A stretch of DNA of 64,000 nt from S015-6 sp964384945 (GCA_964384945.1 CAYLMK010000011.1:1-64000); one strand, 5' to 3'. Numbered from the stretch's first letter, positions 35,059-44,382 are shown. Numbers and translations are program-made. The notes: a model not told the origin generated them from the letters alone.

Positions 35059-36963
35059 ATGAAGAAGACGCTGGACCCTGGATGGAAGGCCCGGATGGTC
35101 TCCCCGGCAGAGGTGCTCGCAAAGATCGAGCCCGGGATGAGCATCTTCGTAGGGACGGGCGTCGCAGAACCCCGCACGCTCCTCAAGGAGCTGATGGCAT
35201 CTGCTGCGGGCAATCTTCGTGACCTTCAACTCATCCAGATCGTGAGCTTGGGCGACGCGATTTCCCTGGAAGACATGCATGCGCATAAGTATCGCCTCAA
35301 GACCTTCTTCTCCGGCTGGGTTGCCAGCGAGGCGATCACGGAGGGAAAGGTCGACCTGATTCCGAGCCCCTTCTCCAGAATCCCGGCCCTCATCGAGTCC
35401 GGACAGGTCCCGATCGACGTGGCCTTTGTACAGGTCACCCCTCCCGACGAGGCCGGCTACTGCAGCCTCGGGGTGGCCTGCGACGCAGCGCGCCAGGCCA
35501 TGGACCAGTCCTCGCTCGTGGTGGGCGAGATCAACGCCGAGGCCCCGCGAACCTTCGGCGATACCTTCGTGCCGGTTTCGGATTTCCACATGCTCGTTCA
35601 TTCCACGGAAGAGCTCATCTATTTCGACCGGTGGCCGGTCGACGAGGTGTTCGATCAGGTGGCGGCCAACGTTGCCACGGTGATCGAGGACGGCAGCTGC
35701 CTGGGCTTCTCCATCGGGCCGCTGTTCGAGGCCCTGAGCCCCCATCTGGCGGCCAAGCGCCATCTGGGCGTCCACTCGCCCTTCTTCACGGACGCCCTGA
35801 TGGACCTGATCGAGAGCGGGGCCGTAAGCAACCGCTACAAAGTAATTTTTCGGGGCAAATCTCTTGCCTCGTATGCGCTCGGAACGCGCCGGATGATGGA
35901 CTGGCTCGACCGGAACCCTCTGGTGGAGTTCCAGGGCGTGGACAAGGTCTTCAGCCCGACCCAGATCGGCAAAAACCCGCGATTCGTGGCGGTGCTCCCT
36001 GCGCGCAAGGTGGACTTGTCCGGCAGGATCGCCCTTCACTTCGGCAAGGGCAACGTCTCGGCAGGCCCGGCCGAGGTGATCGACTTCTTCCACGGGGCGG
36101 AACTGTCTCCCGGCGGCCGAGCGATCTTCGCCCTTCCGAGCCGAAACCAAAAAGGGGAGCCGAACATTCGGGCCTCGGTGGCGGAATTCCCGAACCAGTT
36201 CAGTCTGGGGTCGGGAGCGGACATGATCATCACCGAGTACGGCGTCGCGTGCCTGACCGGCCGCTCCGTCCGGGAGCGCGCCCAGGCCCTGATCGACATC
36301 GCCCATCCGGACGACCGACAGGAACTCGTGGAACTCGGCAAGCAGCAGAAGATCCTTTACAAGGACCAGATCTTCATCCCCGAGTCGGCCCATCTGTACC
36401 CGGCGAACATCGCCGCCAAGCACACCTTCAAGGGCGGCGTGGAGGTCCGATTCCGGGCCATCAAGCCGTCCGACGAGGAAGAGATGCGGCGCCTCTTCTA
36501 CCGTTTCTCGGACAGGGCGGTCTACTACCGTTATTTCAGCCCGATCAAGACCATGCCGCACGCACGGATGCAGCAATACGTAAACGTGGACTATCGCAGG
36601 GCCATGTCGATCGTCGGACTCGTCGGAGAATCCGGTCAGGAGCGCATCATCGCCGAGGGGCGGTTCGTCAGGGACCCGCGCGGCCCTTACGCAGACCTCG
36701 CTTTTGTGGTGGACGAAAAATACCAGGGGCTCGGAATCGCCACCTACATGTACAAGATGCTCGTCCGGCTGGCCAAGGAGCAGGGCCTGCCCGGTTTCAC
36801 GGCCAGCGTTCTCGCCTCCAACCAGGCCATGATGAAGGTCCTGGACAAGGGGGGCCTCCCGGTCAAGGCCAGCCTGGAACAGGGCGTCTACGAACTCGTC
36901 ATCCGCTTTGACGCCGAGCCCCTGCCGGACGGCAAGCGAATCCAATACGAACACAAGAGGTGA
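35059..36963 (+). CDS. CoA-transferase (acetyl-CoA hydrolase/4-hydroxybutyrate CoA-transferase type) fused to GNAT acetyltransferase
   Basis: A 634-residue two-domain protein. Residues about 10-440 are the AbfT/Cat1-type CoA-transferase fold, with IEPGMSIFVGTGVAEP, VIEDGSCLGFSIG and SGADMIITEYGVACLTGRS. Residues about 461-625 are a GNAT domain, with acetyl-CoA motif VVDEKYQGLGIATYMYK. At the place where AbfT has the catalytic glutamate in an HTE motif, this protein reads H239-S240-P241 (LGVHSPFFTDA), so standard glutamyl-CoA chemistry is in doubt. The ATG at 35059 follows AAGGGGGG. GNAT fusions of this type are seen in deltaproteobacteria and might regulate acyl-CoA metabolism by lysine acetylation. 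Confidence 0.87.
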   Translation: MKKTLDPGWKARMVSPAEVLAKIEPGMSIFVGTGVAEPRTLLKELMASAAGNLRDLQLIQIVSLGDAISLEDMHAHKYRLKTFFSGWVASEAITEGKVDLIPSPFSRIPALIESGQVPIDVAFVQVTPPDEAGYCSLGVACDAARQAMDQSSLVVGEINAEAPRTFGDTFVPVSDFHMLVHSTEELIYFDRWPVDEVFDQVAANVATVIEDGSCLGFSIGPLFEALSPHLAAKRHLGVHSPFFTDALMDLIESGAVSNRYKVIFRGKSLASYALGTRRMMDWLDRNPLVEFQGVDKVFSPTQIGKNPRFVAVLPARKVDLSGRIALHFGKGNVSAGPAEVIDFFHGAELSPGGRAIFALPSRNQKGEPNIRASVAEFPNQFSLGSGADMIITEYGVACLTGRSVRERAQALIDIAHPDDRQELVELGKQQKILYKDQIFIPESAHLYPANIAAKHTFKGGVEVRFRAIKPSDEEEMRRLFYRFSDRAVYYRYFSPIKTMPHARMQQYVNVDYRRAMSIVGLVGESGQERIIAEGRFVRDPRGPYADLAFVVDEKYQGLGIATYMYKMLVRLAKEQGLPGFTASVLASNQAMMKVLDKGGLPVKASLEQGVYELVIRFDAEPLPDGKRIQYEHKR

Positions 36964-36968
36964 CGCCG

Positions 36969-37856
36969 ATGGAAGAAGCACGAACCGTCTCCTCGGGCGG
37001 CGAAGCTGATTTCTCGAAGCCGGTCATCCTGGGCGCCTCGGGGCTCACGGTCGCTCGAATGGGTATCGGCTCGGACTCGGGCGTTCCCTGTGAGGCGCTC
37101 GAATGGGCCTTCGACCAGGGGATCAACTACTTCTACTGGGGCTCCCGGAGGACGAAGGGAATGAAAGAGGCCATCCGTCGGCTTGCCCCCCGGTGGCGGG
37201 AGAAGATGGTCATCGTGCTCCAGACCTATGACTACACGGGCCTGGCCCTGGAATACACCTTTCTGCGCGGCCTGAAACAGTTGAAGATCGACTATGCGGA
37301 CGCATTCATCCTGGGCATGCGGAACAGGCCCGTCCCGGCACGCATCCTGGACAAGGCCCTTGCCTTGAAGGAGAAGGCCCTGGTGCGGCACCTGTGCGTG
37401 AGCGCCCACGACCGGTCCGCCTACGGGCATCACCTCGGAAAAGGGATCTTCGATCTGATCATGGTCCGCTACAACGCAGCCCACCGGGGGGCGGTCCGAG
37501 AGGTGTTCCCCCTTCTTCCGGCCGACAATCCCCCCGGCGTCATCTGCTACAACTCCACGAGGTGGGGAAACCTCTTCGACCCCCGGTGGATGCCCGAGGG
37601 AGAGCGCACCCCGAGCCCGGTGGACCTCTACCGGTACGTCCTCTCCGATCCGCACATCGGGATGGTACTGACCGCTCCGCAGACGTTCGAGCAACTCAGA
37701 GAAAACCTGAAGACCCTGGATTCGGGGCCGGTCACCGAAGAGGAGAGACGGTGGATCGAGAGAATCGGGGACCATGTGCATGCCCTGAGCCCGAGCACGA
37801 ATTTCGATTTCCTCGTGCCGGGCCGCGGCCTGAAGAAGGGGAAAAGGGGCTCCTGA
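36969..37856 (+). CDS. Aldo/keto-reductase-fold protein with degenerate catalytic residues
   Basis: A 295-residue protein with the AKR barrel signature: LGASGLTVARMGIGSDSG at the start, then ALEWAFDQGINYFYWGSRRT, and a late ALVRHLCVSAHDRS. The usual Asp-Tyr-Lys-His tetrad is not intact in my reading: the tyrosine region reads NYFYWGS, the lysine strand reads VIVLQTYD and the histidine strand ADAFILGM. It may bind a nucleotide without normal reductase chemistry. It starts 5 nt after the CoA-transferase fusion, so the two are cotranscribed. Confidence 0.75.
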   Translation: MEEARTVSSGGEADFSKPVILGASGLTVARMGIGSDSGVPCEALEWAFDQGINYFYWGSRRTKGMKEAIRRLAPRWREKMVIVLQTYDYTGLALEYTFLRGLKQLKIDYADAFILGMRNRPVPARILDKALALKEKALVRHLCVSAHDRSAYGHHLGKGIFDLIMVRYNAAHRGAVREVFPLLPADNPPGVICYNSTRWGNLFDPRWMPEGERTPSPVDLYRYVLSDPHIGMVLTAPQTFEQLRENLKTLDSGPVTEEERRWIERIGDHVHALSPSTNFDFLVPGRGLKKGKRGS

Positions 37857-38037
37857 GGCCGTCGGCGAATCCTGCCTGGCGGCGCGGAACCGTTGCGCGA
37901 GATCCTCCACCGGGTCGGATACCCAAAGATGATCGGATGGAAGGCTCCGCTCGCCCGGTAGATATTCTCGGGCAGGCTGGGCATCGGCCTCCCTTCGTCC
38001 GCATGACATCGAAACGGAACATGGATGGCCTTCAGGG

Positions 38038-38838
38038 CTAGAACTTGATGGCGCCCCCGCAGACGATGAGGCACTGGCCCGTCACATAGTCGGCCAGGTC
38101 CGTGACAAAGAACTCCGCGGCCTTGGCAACGTCGTCCGGCTCTGCCAGGCGGCCGAGGGGAATCTGCTCCAGGAGCCGGTCCTTGACGCCGGGGATCGCG
38201 TCGTACACAAGCACCTGCAACCGCCGGGTATTCACGTACGCCGGGACGATGCAGTTCACCGTGATGCCGAAGGGTCCGAGTTCCTGCGCGAGGTATCTTG
38301 TGTAGGCCATGACTCCGGCCTTGGCCGCACCGTAGGAGGCATAGACACCTCCCTGCTGTGCCTGAAGACCGGCCTGGGAAGAGGTGTTCACGATCCTGCC
38401 CCATCCGCGGGCCTTCATCGAGGGGGCAACCGCCTGGGAACAGAATATGGTGCCCAGGAGGTTCCGGTCGATGGTTCTGCGGAGGTCCTCCTCGGACACG
38501 GAGGAGGCGAAGCTCTCGAGCACCTGGCCCGCGAGCCCTCCCGCATTGTTGACCAGGATGTCAATGTGCCCGAACGCGTCAAGCGCCTGCCGCACCAGGG
38601 CCTCCACGTTTTCCTTGTTCGTCACATCCGCCTGGATCGGCAGGCACTCGACCCCCTTCGCCCGGACCTCCTCCACCACAGAGGCTCCACCGGCGCTCTC
38701 CGCGTACTCCTTGAAGGATGCCAGGTCGATGTCGTTGACGACAACGGCAGCGCCCAAGCCGGCAAGCCGGAGGGCATGCGCCCTGCCGATCCCCCGGGCC
38801 GCTCCCGTGATCAAAGCAACCCTTCCCCTGAGCTTCAT
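38038..38838 (-). CDS. Short-chain dehydrogenase/reductase (FabG/3-hydroxyacyl-CoA type)
   Basis: NAD(P)-dependent oxidoreductase of 266 residues with all classical SDR features: TGAARGIGRAHALRLA near the start, NNAG at about residue 100, the catalytic serine in NTSSQAG and YASYGAAKAG with the Tyr-x3-Lys pair. Length and the C-terminal segment CLIVCGGAIKF fit enzymes acting on hydroxyacyl-CoA or cyclic alcohols. The ATG follows AAGGAGGGT. It is a single gene, convergent with the AKR-like gene over a 180-bp gap that shows nothing else recognisable. Confidence 0.88.
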   Translation of the reverse strand: MKLRGRVALITGAARGIGRAHALRLAGLGAAVVVNDIDLASFKEYAESAGGASVVEEVRAKGVECLPIQADVTNKENVEALVRQALDAFGHIDILVNNAGGLAGQVLESFASSVSEEDLRRTIDRNLLGTIFCSQAVAPSMKARGWGRIVNTSSQAGLQAQQGGVYASYGAAKAGVMAYTRYLAQELGPFGITVNCIVPAYVNTRRLQVLVYDAIPGVKDRLLEQIPLGRLAEPDDVAKAAEFFVTDLADYVTGQCLIVCGGAIKF

Positions 38839-38935
38839 GATACCCTCCTTGCCAAGGTGGTTCCTTGCGGCCGGCCGCTTGTTCCGGATGTGGAAGGCCC
38901 GCCCCCGACTGGGGAACCCACGGTATCATTTCCGT

Positions 38936-38965
38936 TTGGTTCTCTCCACCGGCTCCTGATAGAAT
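38936..38965 (+). promoter_or_regulatory. Candidate promoter of the arylsulfotransferase-like gene
   Basis: TTGGTT (38936-38941), 18 bp spacer, TAGAAT (38960-38965). The leader to the ATG at 39098 would be about 125 nt. A second TTGACA at 39054 has no good partner. Confidence 0.3.
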
Positions 38966-39097
38966 TCTCGGGAAGTTGCCCGCTCGCCGTCGCCGGATAC
39001 CCTGCCTTTCGTATGCGGCCAGGTTCCACAGGAGAGGGTGCAAGTTGGAACTCTTGACATCCCTCGAAGATTCGATCCGAATCGAGAGAGGACAACC

Positions 39098-40561
39098 ATG
39101 AAAAACCGGGCAGACATGCTGCGCACGATCCCCGCTATCCTGGCCGTAGCGTTTTTCGTCTGCGGCTGTGGCGACGGCATCCCGCAGGGTGTCGTGCCGG
39201 ACCGAACGGACGGGAACGAGGACTTCTGCAGCTTTCTGGCCTCGGGGGTCAGCGTTTACAAGCCTGACCGCTGCTACAACGGGTATACGCTGCTCTCCTC
39301 ATTCGGAGAGCACGAGTCCCCGGCCGGTTCCGGCATCTACCATGGGGCCCTTCTCGTCGACATGGACGGACGCCTGGTTCATGAGTGGAGCATGGTCGGC
39401 TTCCCGTCCAAGATGCTCCTGAACGGGCATGTCCTGGGCTACCATGCGGCCCGGGACGACGGCACGGGCCATCAGGAGTACGACTATCTCGTGGAACTCG
39501 ACTGGCACGGGAACGAGGTCTGGCGGTGGGACCGATGGGGGATGGATGCCTTCGGCCGTCCGATCTGCCGGGGCCACCATGATTTCCAGCGCGAGGGATA
39601 CCCGGAGGCATCGTACCACGGCACGGGCATGGACACCACCCCGGTCGAGAACCCGAGAACCCTTCTTCTCGTCCATGAAACGCTTGATCGGCCGGAAATC
39701 GCCCCCTGGCCCCTGGAGAGCGATGTGATCATCGAGGTGGATCCCAGGGGGAACATCCTCTGGGAATGGCACGCAACCGATCATTTCGAAGAGTTCGGGT
39801 TCGACGAGGCTGCGAAAGAGGCCCTCCGGACGGTTCAGGTGCTCCAACCCGAGATCTTCGCCGGGGGCGCGGACGTAACGGACTGGCTCCACACGAACGC
39901 CATCAGCTACCTGGGGCCTAACCGCTGGTGGGACGGCGGGGACGCCCGCTTTCACCCGGAGAATATCCTTGCCGATTCCCGCAATGCCAATATCCTGTGG
40001 ATCATCGACAGGGCGACCGGAGAGATCGTGTGGAAGGTCGGCCCCGACTACGGAATCGGGAGGCCCGAAAAGAGACTCGGCCAGATTATCGGCCAGCACC
40101 ATGCCCACATGATCGCAAAAGGGCTGCCCGGAGAGGGAAACATCCTGGTTTTCGACAACGGCGGCGGGGCCGGGTACGGGAAGGCATTCGGCCTGTTTGG
40201 AAAGGCCACCTATCCGAACAAGCTGCGGACCTATTCCCGGGTGATCGAATTCAACCCGGTCACGCTCGATCTCGTCTGGGAGTACAAGCGCCCCTCCCCT
40301 GCAGAGGGCGAGACCTACAGGTTCTACAGCTTCTATATCAGCAACGCCCAGAGGCTCCCGAACGGCAACACCCTCGTCAACCAGGGGGACAGGGGGCGCA
40401 TCTTCGAGGTTACCGATTCCGGAGAGCTGGTCTGGGAATACCTCTCCCCCTACCATGACTGGACGCAGGACACCCTGGACTGGCTCTTCCAGTGCGAAAC
40501 CGACACCTACCGCGCCTACCGGATCCCGTATGATTTCGTACCCCGGGGGATGGCTCGCTGA
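39098..40561 (+). CDS. Arylsulfotransferase-family (ASST-like) lipoprotein
   Basis: Predicted envelope lipoprotein of 487 residues. The N-terminal signal ends in VCGC (lipobox, C24). The body is a beta-propeller with repeated blades such as LLVDMDGRLVHEWSM, VELDWHGNEVWRWDR, IIEVDPRGNILWEWH and IIDRATGEIVWKVG, as in arylsulfotransferases, with the possible active-site histidines in GQHHAHMIAKG. PAPS-independent ASST enzymes move sulfate between phenols, but many members have no tested activity. The ATG at 39098 follows GAGAGAGGAC. Monocistronic. Confidence 0.8.
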   Translation: MKNRADMLRTIPAILAVAFFVCGCGDGIPQGVVPDRTDGNEDFCSFLASGVSVYKPDRCYNGYTLLSSFGEHESPAGSGIYHGALLVDMDGRLVHEWSMVGFPSKMLLNGHVLGYHAARDDGTGHQEYDYLVELDWHGNEVWRWDRWGMDAFGRPICRGHHDFQREGYPEASYHGTGMDTTPVENPRTLLLVHETLDRPEIAPWPLESDVIIEVDPRGNILWEWHATDHFEEFGFDEAAKEALRTVQVLQPEIFAGGADVTDWLHTNAISYLGPNRWWDGGDARFHPENILADSRNANILWIIDRATGEIVWKVGPDYGIGRPEKRLGQIIGQHHAHMIAKGLPGEGNILVFDNGGGAGYGKAFGLFGKATYPNKLRTYSRVIEFNPVTLDLVWEYKRPSPAEGETYRFYSFYISNAQRLPNGNTLVNQGDRGRIFEVTDSGELVWEYLSPYHDWTQDTLDWLFQCETDTYRAYRIPYDFVPRGMAR

Positions 40562-40605
40562 GACGAAATCTCCCTCTTCGAGCCCAAGGGACGGCGTTTT
40601 CTCTC

Positions 40606-41016
40606 TCAGGCCATACCCAGCAGTTGCGCCAGGCTCCTGACCAGCTGGCCGTACCCTCTGTGGATATAGACCCCGATCTGGGCAATCAGCGAGTAGGCAA
40701 AGGCGAACTGGGCGAGGGCATAGAAGGCGATCGTGAACTGGCTGACGCTCACGATGCCCACGCCGAACTGCGAGACGGTCAGGAGCCCGCAGGCAAATTG
40801 CCCGATGGCGACGACGCCTTTGGCAGGAACGGGCATGCGGTTCGGTCGGTACTTGAAAGAAACATGCAACAACGGCAGCCCCAGAAGGCTCGCCTCGGAT
40901 TTGTATTCAAACCCCCATCCGTCCCACTTCTCCTTTGCCGGGTAGGGAGCCCCGCAGTGCGGACAGGCCGAGGCCTGCTCGGACACCTCATGCCGGCATT
41001 CTCGACACGGTTTCAT
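40606..41016 (-). CDS. Zinc-ribbon protein with five 10-residue Gln-Phe/Ile repeats
   Basis: A 136-residue protein not tied to a known function. Residues 4-21 are a zinc ribbon (C4, C7, C18, C21). A linker with LPLLHVSFKYRP follows, and residues about 70-118 are a strict repeat: Q73, Q83, Q93, Q103 and Q113 are exactly ten apart, each followed by Phe or Ile, in a hydrophobic, glycine/alanine-rich setting (IGQFACGLLT, VSQFGVGIVS, VSQFTIAFYA, LAQFAFAYSL, IAQIGVYIHR). This could form a beta-solenoid or membrane-embedded hairpins. It sits between the sulfotransferase-like gene (convergent) and the O-antigen ligase. Confidence 0.75.
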   Translation of the reverse strand: MKPCRECRHEVSEQASACPHCGAPYPAKEKWDGWGFEYKSEASLLGLPLLHVSFKYRPNRMPVPAKGVVAIGQFACGLLTVSQFGVGIVSVSQFTIAFYALAQFAFAYSLIAQIGVYIHRGYGQLVRSLAQLLGMA

Positions 41017-41156
41017 CTCTCATCCCCCTGGGGTCACGGCGTCAACCCCGGAATGACCGAAGAGGATCCTTGCCCATGCGGTGAGCGGATCGAGAAATCC
41101 TCACCCGCACGAGTCTTGGTTTCTCGTCTCTAACATGCAGATTCTTCGGCTGTCAA

Positions 41157-43103
41157 TCAGCGAAGGACTTGGCACACGCTACATACGCCCAGCACGGCCA
41201 GAAGGATCCTCTCCGGGCGGGATCCGGAATAGGCGAACCGGAAGGCCGTATACAGGGCGGCGCAGAAGGCCGTCAGCAGCAGCAGCGGAAGGTAAGGAGG
41301 TCCGAGAAGGGGCTCGGTCCAGCCGGCCATCCTGAGAAGGCCGTACGTGACCAGGGCGATGGCGGACCATGCCCACAGGGCGCCGAGACCGGCAAGGTCT
41401 TCCAGACGGGCCGGGCCCCCCTCGTTCCGATAGCCCCGGAAGAGCAGCAGCCACAAGAGGGACAGGCCCAGGAACCCGATCAGCCCGACCCAGCCGTACC
41501 CCTCCGCCGCTCCCACCCATTGGCTGCCGCTCCACATTGCCTCGGTGAATCGATAGCCCGCGCACACCGCGAGCCCGCCGCATGCCTGTCGATGCCGCAC
41601 CGGTACATCCCGGCCGCGCCTCCCGCCGGCAATCGCGGCAAGCAGAAGCAGCGTCCCCAGACCCGCTTCATACAAAGCCAGACGAAGGGTCCGGCCGCCG
41701 GGCGGGAGCAGGAATGCCAGGCTGCAGAGCCCCGCGGCAAGGAAAACGAAAGGCAGGGTTCGACTCATTCGCCCGAGACCTTTCGATACGGTGCCCCCCT
41801 CGATCGGGAGCCTCGCGGGCAGGGCCTCCTGCTCGGCTCCCGTCGCTTTCGTCCCGCCATAGGAGGCAAGGAGGCCGAGAAGCATGTAAAGCAGCATCAG
41901 CACCTCGGAGTCCCCCCAGGCGTATTCGGTAAGGCCGGCCGTCAGGAAGGCGGTCACGGAGCCGAGCACGCCGGCCGCGAGTCCGCGATCGAACCCCTGC
42001 CGTCTTTCCGCATGCAGCCGGAAACCGAGCCGGTAGGCCCGGAGGAAGATGTAGAGAAAGGCGGCCAGCCCGAGGATGCCCCGCGTGACGCCCAGATGGA
42101 CGAAGTTGTTGTGAAGATGCCACTGGTTCGGCTCGATCGCCAGGGGATGACGGAAGGCGGGGTAGATCTTGCCCAGCGCGTGGAGGCCTACGCCGTGAAC
42201 GAAGTGATCAAGAGAGATCCAGAGCCCGGTCCACCACATGCAGAGCCGGTGCGCGTTCGAGGCCGCCGGTCCGAACCTCTGCCCCGCCTCTACCTGAAAC
42301 AGGGCCCCGAGCGCCCCGAGGAACCGGTGCGACATCAGCATGTCCAGGGCGAGCAGGGAGAGAACTCCGGCGGTCACATACAGGGCGAACGTCCTTGCTC
42401 CCCGCATGGCAAAGACCACGCCAAGACCGGCCGCGAGGCCGAGGAGCGAGCCCTTCGAGCCGCTGAGGAGCACGGCAGAGGCCATCAGACCCAGAGGCAG
42501 AGCGCCCACCCACCGGGCGAGCCGGGTCCCCTCCCTCTGAAGCAGAATCCCGGCGCCGGTACAGATAACCATGGCGAGGTACTCGCCATAGGTCAGGTGA
42601 AGCCCGAAGGTGCCGCATACCTTGCCGGACTCCGGCCGGTAGTGTCCGAGCAGATCCCAGCCCGTGAGAAACTGGACCCAGCCGTACAGGGCGGACACAC
42701 AGGAGGATGCAATCAGGATCCGGACCAGGATCTTCCGGCGAGCCACAGTCCGCACCTGCCAGGCAAACAGGAAGCAGATCGCCATCAGGCCCAGGCATCG
42801 GGACTCGATCACGCTCGCTGCGATGTCCAGGGAAAGAAAGACCGAAAGGAGGGACGCAAGGGCGAAGCACAGCAGGGGTGCGTCGAGGTCCGTCTTCTGC
42901 ACAAGGCCGGCCGCACGGGCCTCCCGCGGCAAAAAACGCAGGGAAAACCCCAAAAGGGCAACGACCCATGCCATGTTCGTTGCCGCGATGGATATCGGGG
43001 AGGCGATCGAGAACGCTGCGAGGCCCGCCCAGGCGAGCCTGGGCCCCCAGCCCTGCCCGCACTCGCGCAGGTCATGGAGGACGCGGAGCAGTCGGCCTCT
43101 CAA
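41157..43103 (-). CDS. O-antigen ligase / polymerase-family membrane protein
   Basis: Polytopic inner-membrane protein of 648 residues with the Wzy_C/O-antigen ligase domain. The periplasmic loop region includes GLHALGKIYPAFRHP and HLHNNFVHLGVTRGILG, where the WaaL-type histidine lies. It probably joins undecaprenyl-linked O-antigen to lipid A-core. The C-terminal 200 residues add further helices beyond the usual 400-450. The start is a TTG at 43103 that overlaps the upstream stop as TTGA; AAGG lies five bases before it. It is the last gene of the envelope operon. Confidence 0.85.
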   Translation of the reverse strand: MRGRLLRVLHDLRECGQGWGPRLAWAGLAAFSIASPISIAATNMAWVVALLGFSLRFLPREARAAGLVQKTDLDAPLLCFALASLLSVFLSLDIAASVIESRCLGLMAICFLFAWQVRTVARRKILVRILIASSCVSALYGWVQFLTGWDLLGHYRPESGKVCGTFGLHLTYGEYLAMVICTGAGILLQREGTRLARWVGALPLGLMASAVLLSGSKGSLLGLAAGLGVVFAMRGARTFALYVTAGVLSLLALDMLMSHRFLGALGALFQVEAGQRFGPAASNAHRLCMWWTGLWISLDHFVHGVGLHALGKIYPAFRHPLAIEPNQWHLHNNFVHLGVTRGILGLAAFLYIFLRAYRLGFRLHAERRQGFDRGLAAGVLGSVTAFLTAGLTEYAWGDSEVLMLLYMLLGLLASYGGTKATGAEQEALPARLPIEGGTVSKGLGRMSRTLPFVFLAAGLCSLAFLLPPGGRTLRLALYEAGLGTLLLLAAIAGGRRGRDVPVRHRQACGGLAVCAGYRFTEAMWSGSQWVGAAEGYGWVGLIGFLGLSLLWLLLFRGYRNEGGPARLEDLAGLGALWAWSAIALVTYGLLRMAGWTEPLLGPPYLPLLLLTAFCAALYTAFRFAYSGSRPERILLAVLGVCSVCQVLR

Positions 43104-43270
43104 GGGACCTTCTCTGCTTCATCGATGAGCATGACCGGGATGTCGTCCTTGATCGGGTATTTGAGCTTGCATGCATCACAGATCAGGCCGTCTTCCGATT
43201 CGGTCAGGCGGATGTCCCCCTTGCACTTGGGGCATGCCAGGATTTCCAGAAGCTCTGCATCGATGGCCAT
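43100..43270 (-). CDS. Trm112/YcaR-like small zinc-ribbon protein (UPF0434)
   Basis: A 56-residue protein starting MAIDAELLEILACPKCKG, with a second pair CDACKLKYPI and the ending DDIPVMLIDEA. This is the Trm112-like family; in bacteria it is found next to lpxK and kdsB (ycaR in E. coli), matching this position in a lipid A/core operon. A good ribosome site (GGAGGGAAGG) precedes the ATG. It overlaps the O-antigen ligase start by 4 nt. Confidence 0.88.
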   Translation of the reverse strand: MAIDAELLEILACPKCKGDIRLTESEDGLICDACKLKYPIKDDIPVMLIDEAEKVP

Positions 43271-43293
43271 GTCTATCCTTCCCTCCGTTGCAT

Positions 43294-44382
43294 TCAGTGC
43301 GTTTTCGCCGTGCGAAGCCCCTTGCCCTGCCTCCGCCCACGAACGAAGCTGCAAGCCTCTTCCTCCAAGACCTCCCAGACCTGTTCCACGGAAATTGAAT
43401 CCATGCACGAGGCTCTTGCGCACTTCCTCTTGTAGCACGGGCCGCAAGGCGCTGCAGCGGTCACGACCCGGTCGCCATCCCCGAAGGGGCCGTTCCGGAC
43501 CGGATCGGAGGGCCCGAACAGGCCCAGCACCGGCACGCCCAGCGCGGAGGCAAGGTGAAGGGGACCGCTGTCTCCGCCGACAAAGACGTCGCATCCCTTC
43601 AGGAAGGCAGCCAGGGTCGTAAGGCCCATCTCCGGGACCAGATGAACGGGCCGCCGAGCGTGCCTTCGTACCTGCTCCGCGAGTTCTCTCTCCCCCGGAC
43701 CCCAGAGGAGAAAGACCAGCGCGCCCCATTGCTCGACCATCCTGTCCGCAATCTCGGCGAATCGGTGAGGACTCCAACGCTTCGTTGCCCACCCGGCTGC
43801 CGGATTCACCGCAACCCGAAAAACGTCTCTGCCTTCATCCGCCTTGTGCAAGTAAGGACGCACCTCATCTTCGACCGAAGGAGGCACGCGGAGGCAGAAG
43901 CGCTTCCGATGCGTACGGATTCCTAGAGGATGGAGAAGCGCCAGGTTTCTGTCAATCACGTGACTGCGCGGGGGCATGTTCCGGGGCCGGAGGTTGGTGA
44001 AAACCCGGTTGAGCGGTTCTCGCGCATATCCCCTCGGGAAACCGATCCGCAGAGGTGCCCCGGTGAGATAGGCGATGAGTCCGCTCCGCAGGAGGCCCTG
44101 GAGGTCCACTGCAACGTCGAACCGGCTTCTGCGCAACGTCCGGGCAACCCCCATCCAGTTTCTTCTTCCCCTGTCATTCAGCAGCGACCGGATTCCCCCC
44201 TGCAATCGTATTCGGACGATCTCGTCCACCCAGGGCTGGCCGGCCAGCAATTCCCCGTATCTCTCGTCCACGACCCATGTGATGCGGCATGCCGGGAACC
44301 TTTCCTTCAGGGCCGCGGCCACGGGTATTCCGTGAAGCACGTCGCCGAGCGCGCTCGTTCGAACGATCAGAACCTTCTCCAT
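43294..44382 (-). CDS. Glycosyltransferase family 9 heptosyltransferase
   Basis: Adds a heptose to the lipopolysaccharide inner core from ADP-heptose, 362 residues. The N-terminal signature is LIVRTSALGDVLHGIPVA, and the donor-binding domain has GGDSGPLHLASALGVPVLG and FGPSDPVRNGPFG, as in WaaC/WaaF. I place the start at ATG 44382 where the family normally begins; an upstream ATG at 44496 overlapping the previous gene would add 38 unrelated residues. It lies directly downstream of the GmhB-HldE2 gene that makes its donor. Confidence 0.88.
   Translation of the reverse strand: MEKVLIVRTSALGDVLHGIPVAAALKERFPACRITWVVDERYGELLAGQPWVDEIVRIRLQGGIRSLLNDRGRRNWMGVARTLRRSRFDVAVDLQGLLRSGLIAYLTGAPLRIGFPRGYAREPLNRVFTNLRPRNMPPRSHVIDRNLALLHPLGIRTHRKRFCLRVPPSVEDEVRPYLHKADEGRDVFRVAVNPAAGWATKRWSPHRFAEIADRMVEQWGALVFLLWGPGERELAEQVRRHARRPVHLVPEMGLTTLAAFLKGCDVFVGGDSGPLHLASALGVPVLGLFGPSDPVRNGPFGDGDRVVTAAAPCGPCYKRKCARASCMDSISVEQVWEVLEEEACSFVRGRRQGKGLRTAKTH

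Noticed and set aside
41169..43622. Plus-strand open frame of about 800 codons over the O-antigen ligase
   Set aside because: No recognisable motif; the minus strand encodes a clear polytopic membrane protein.
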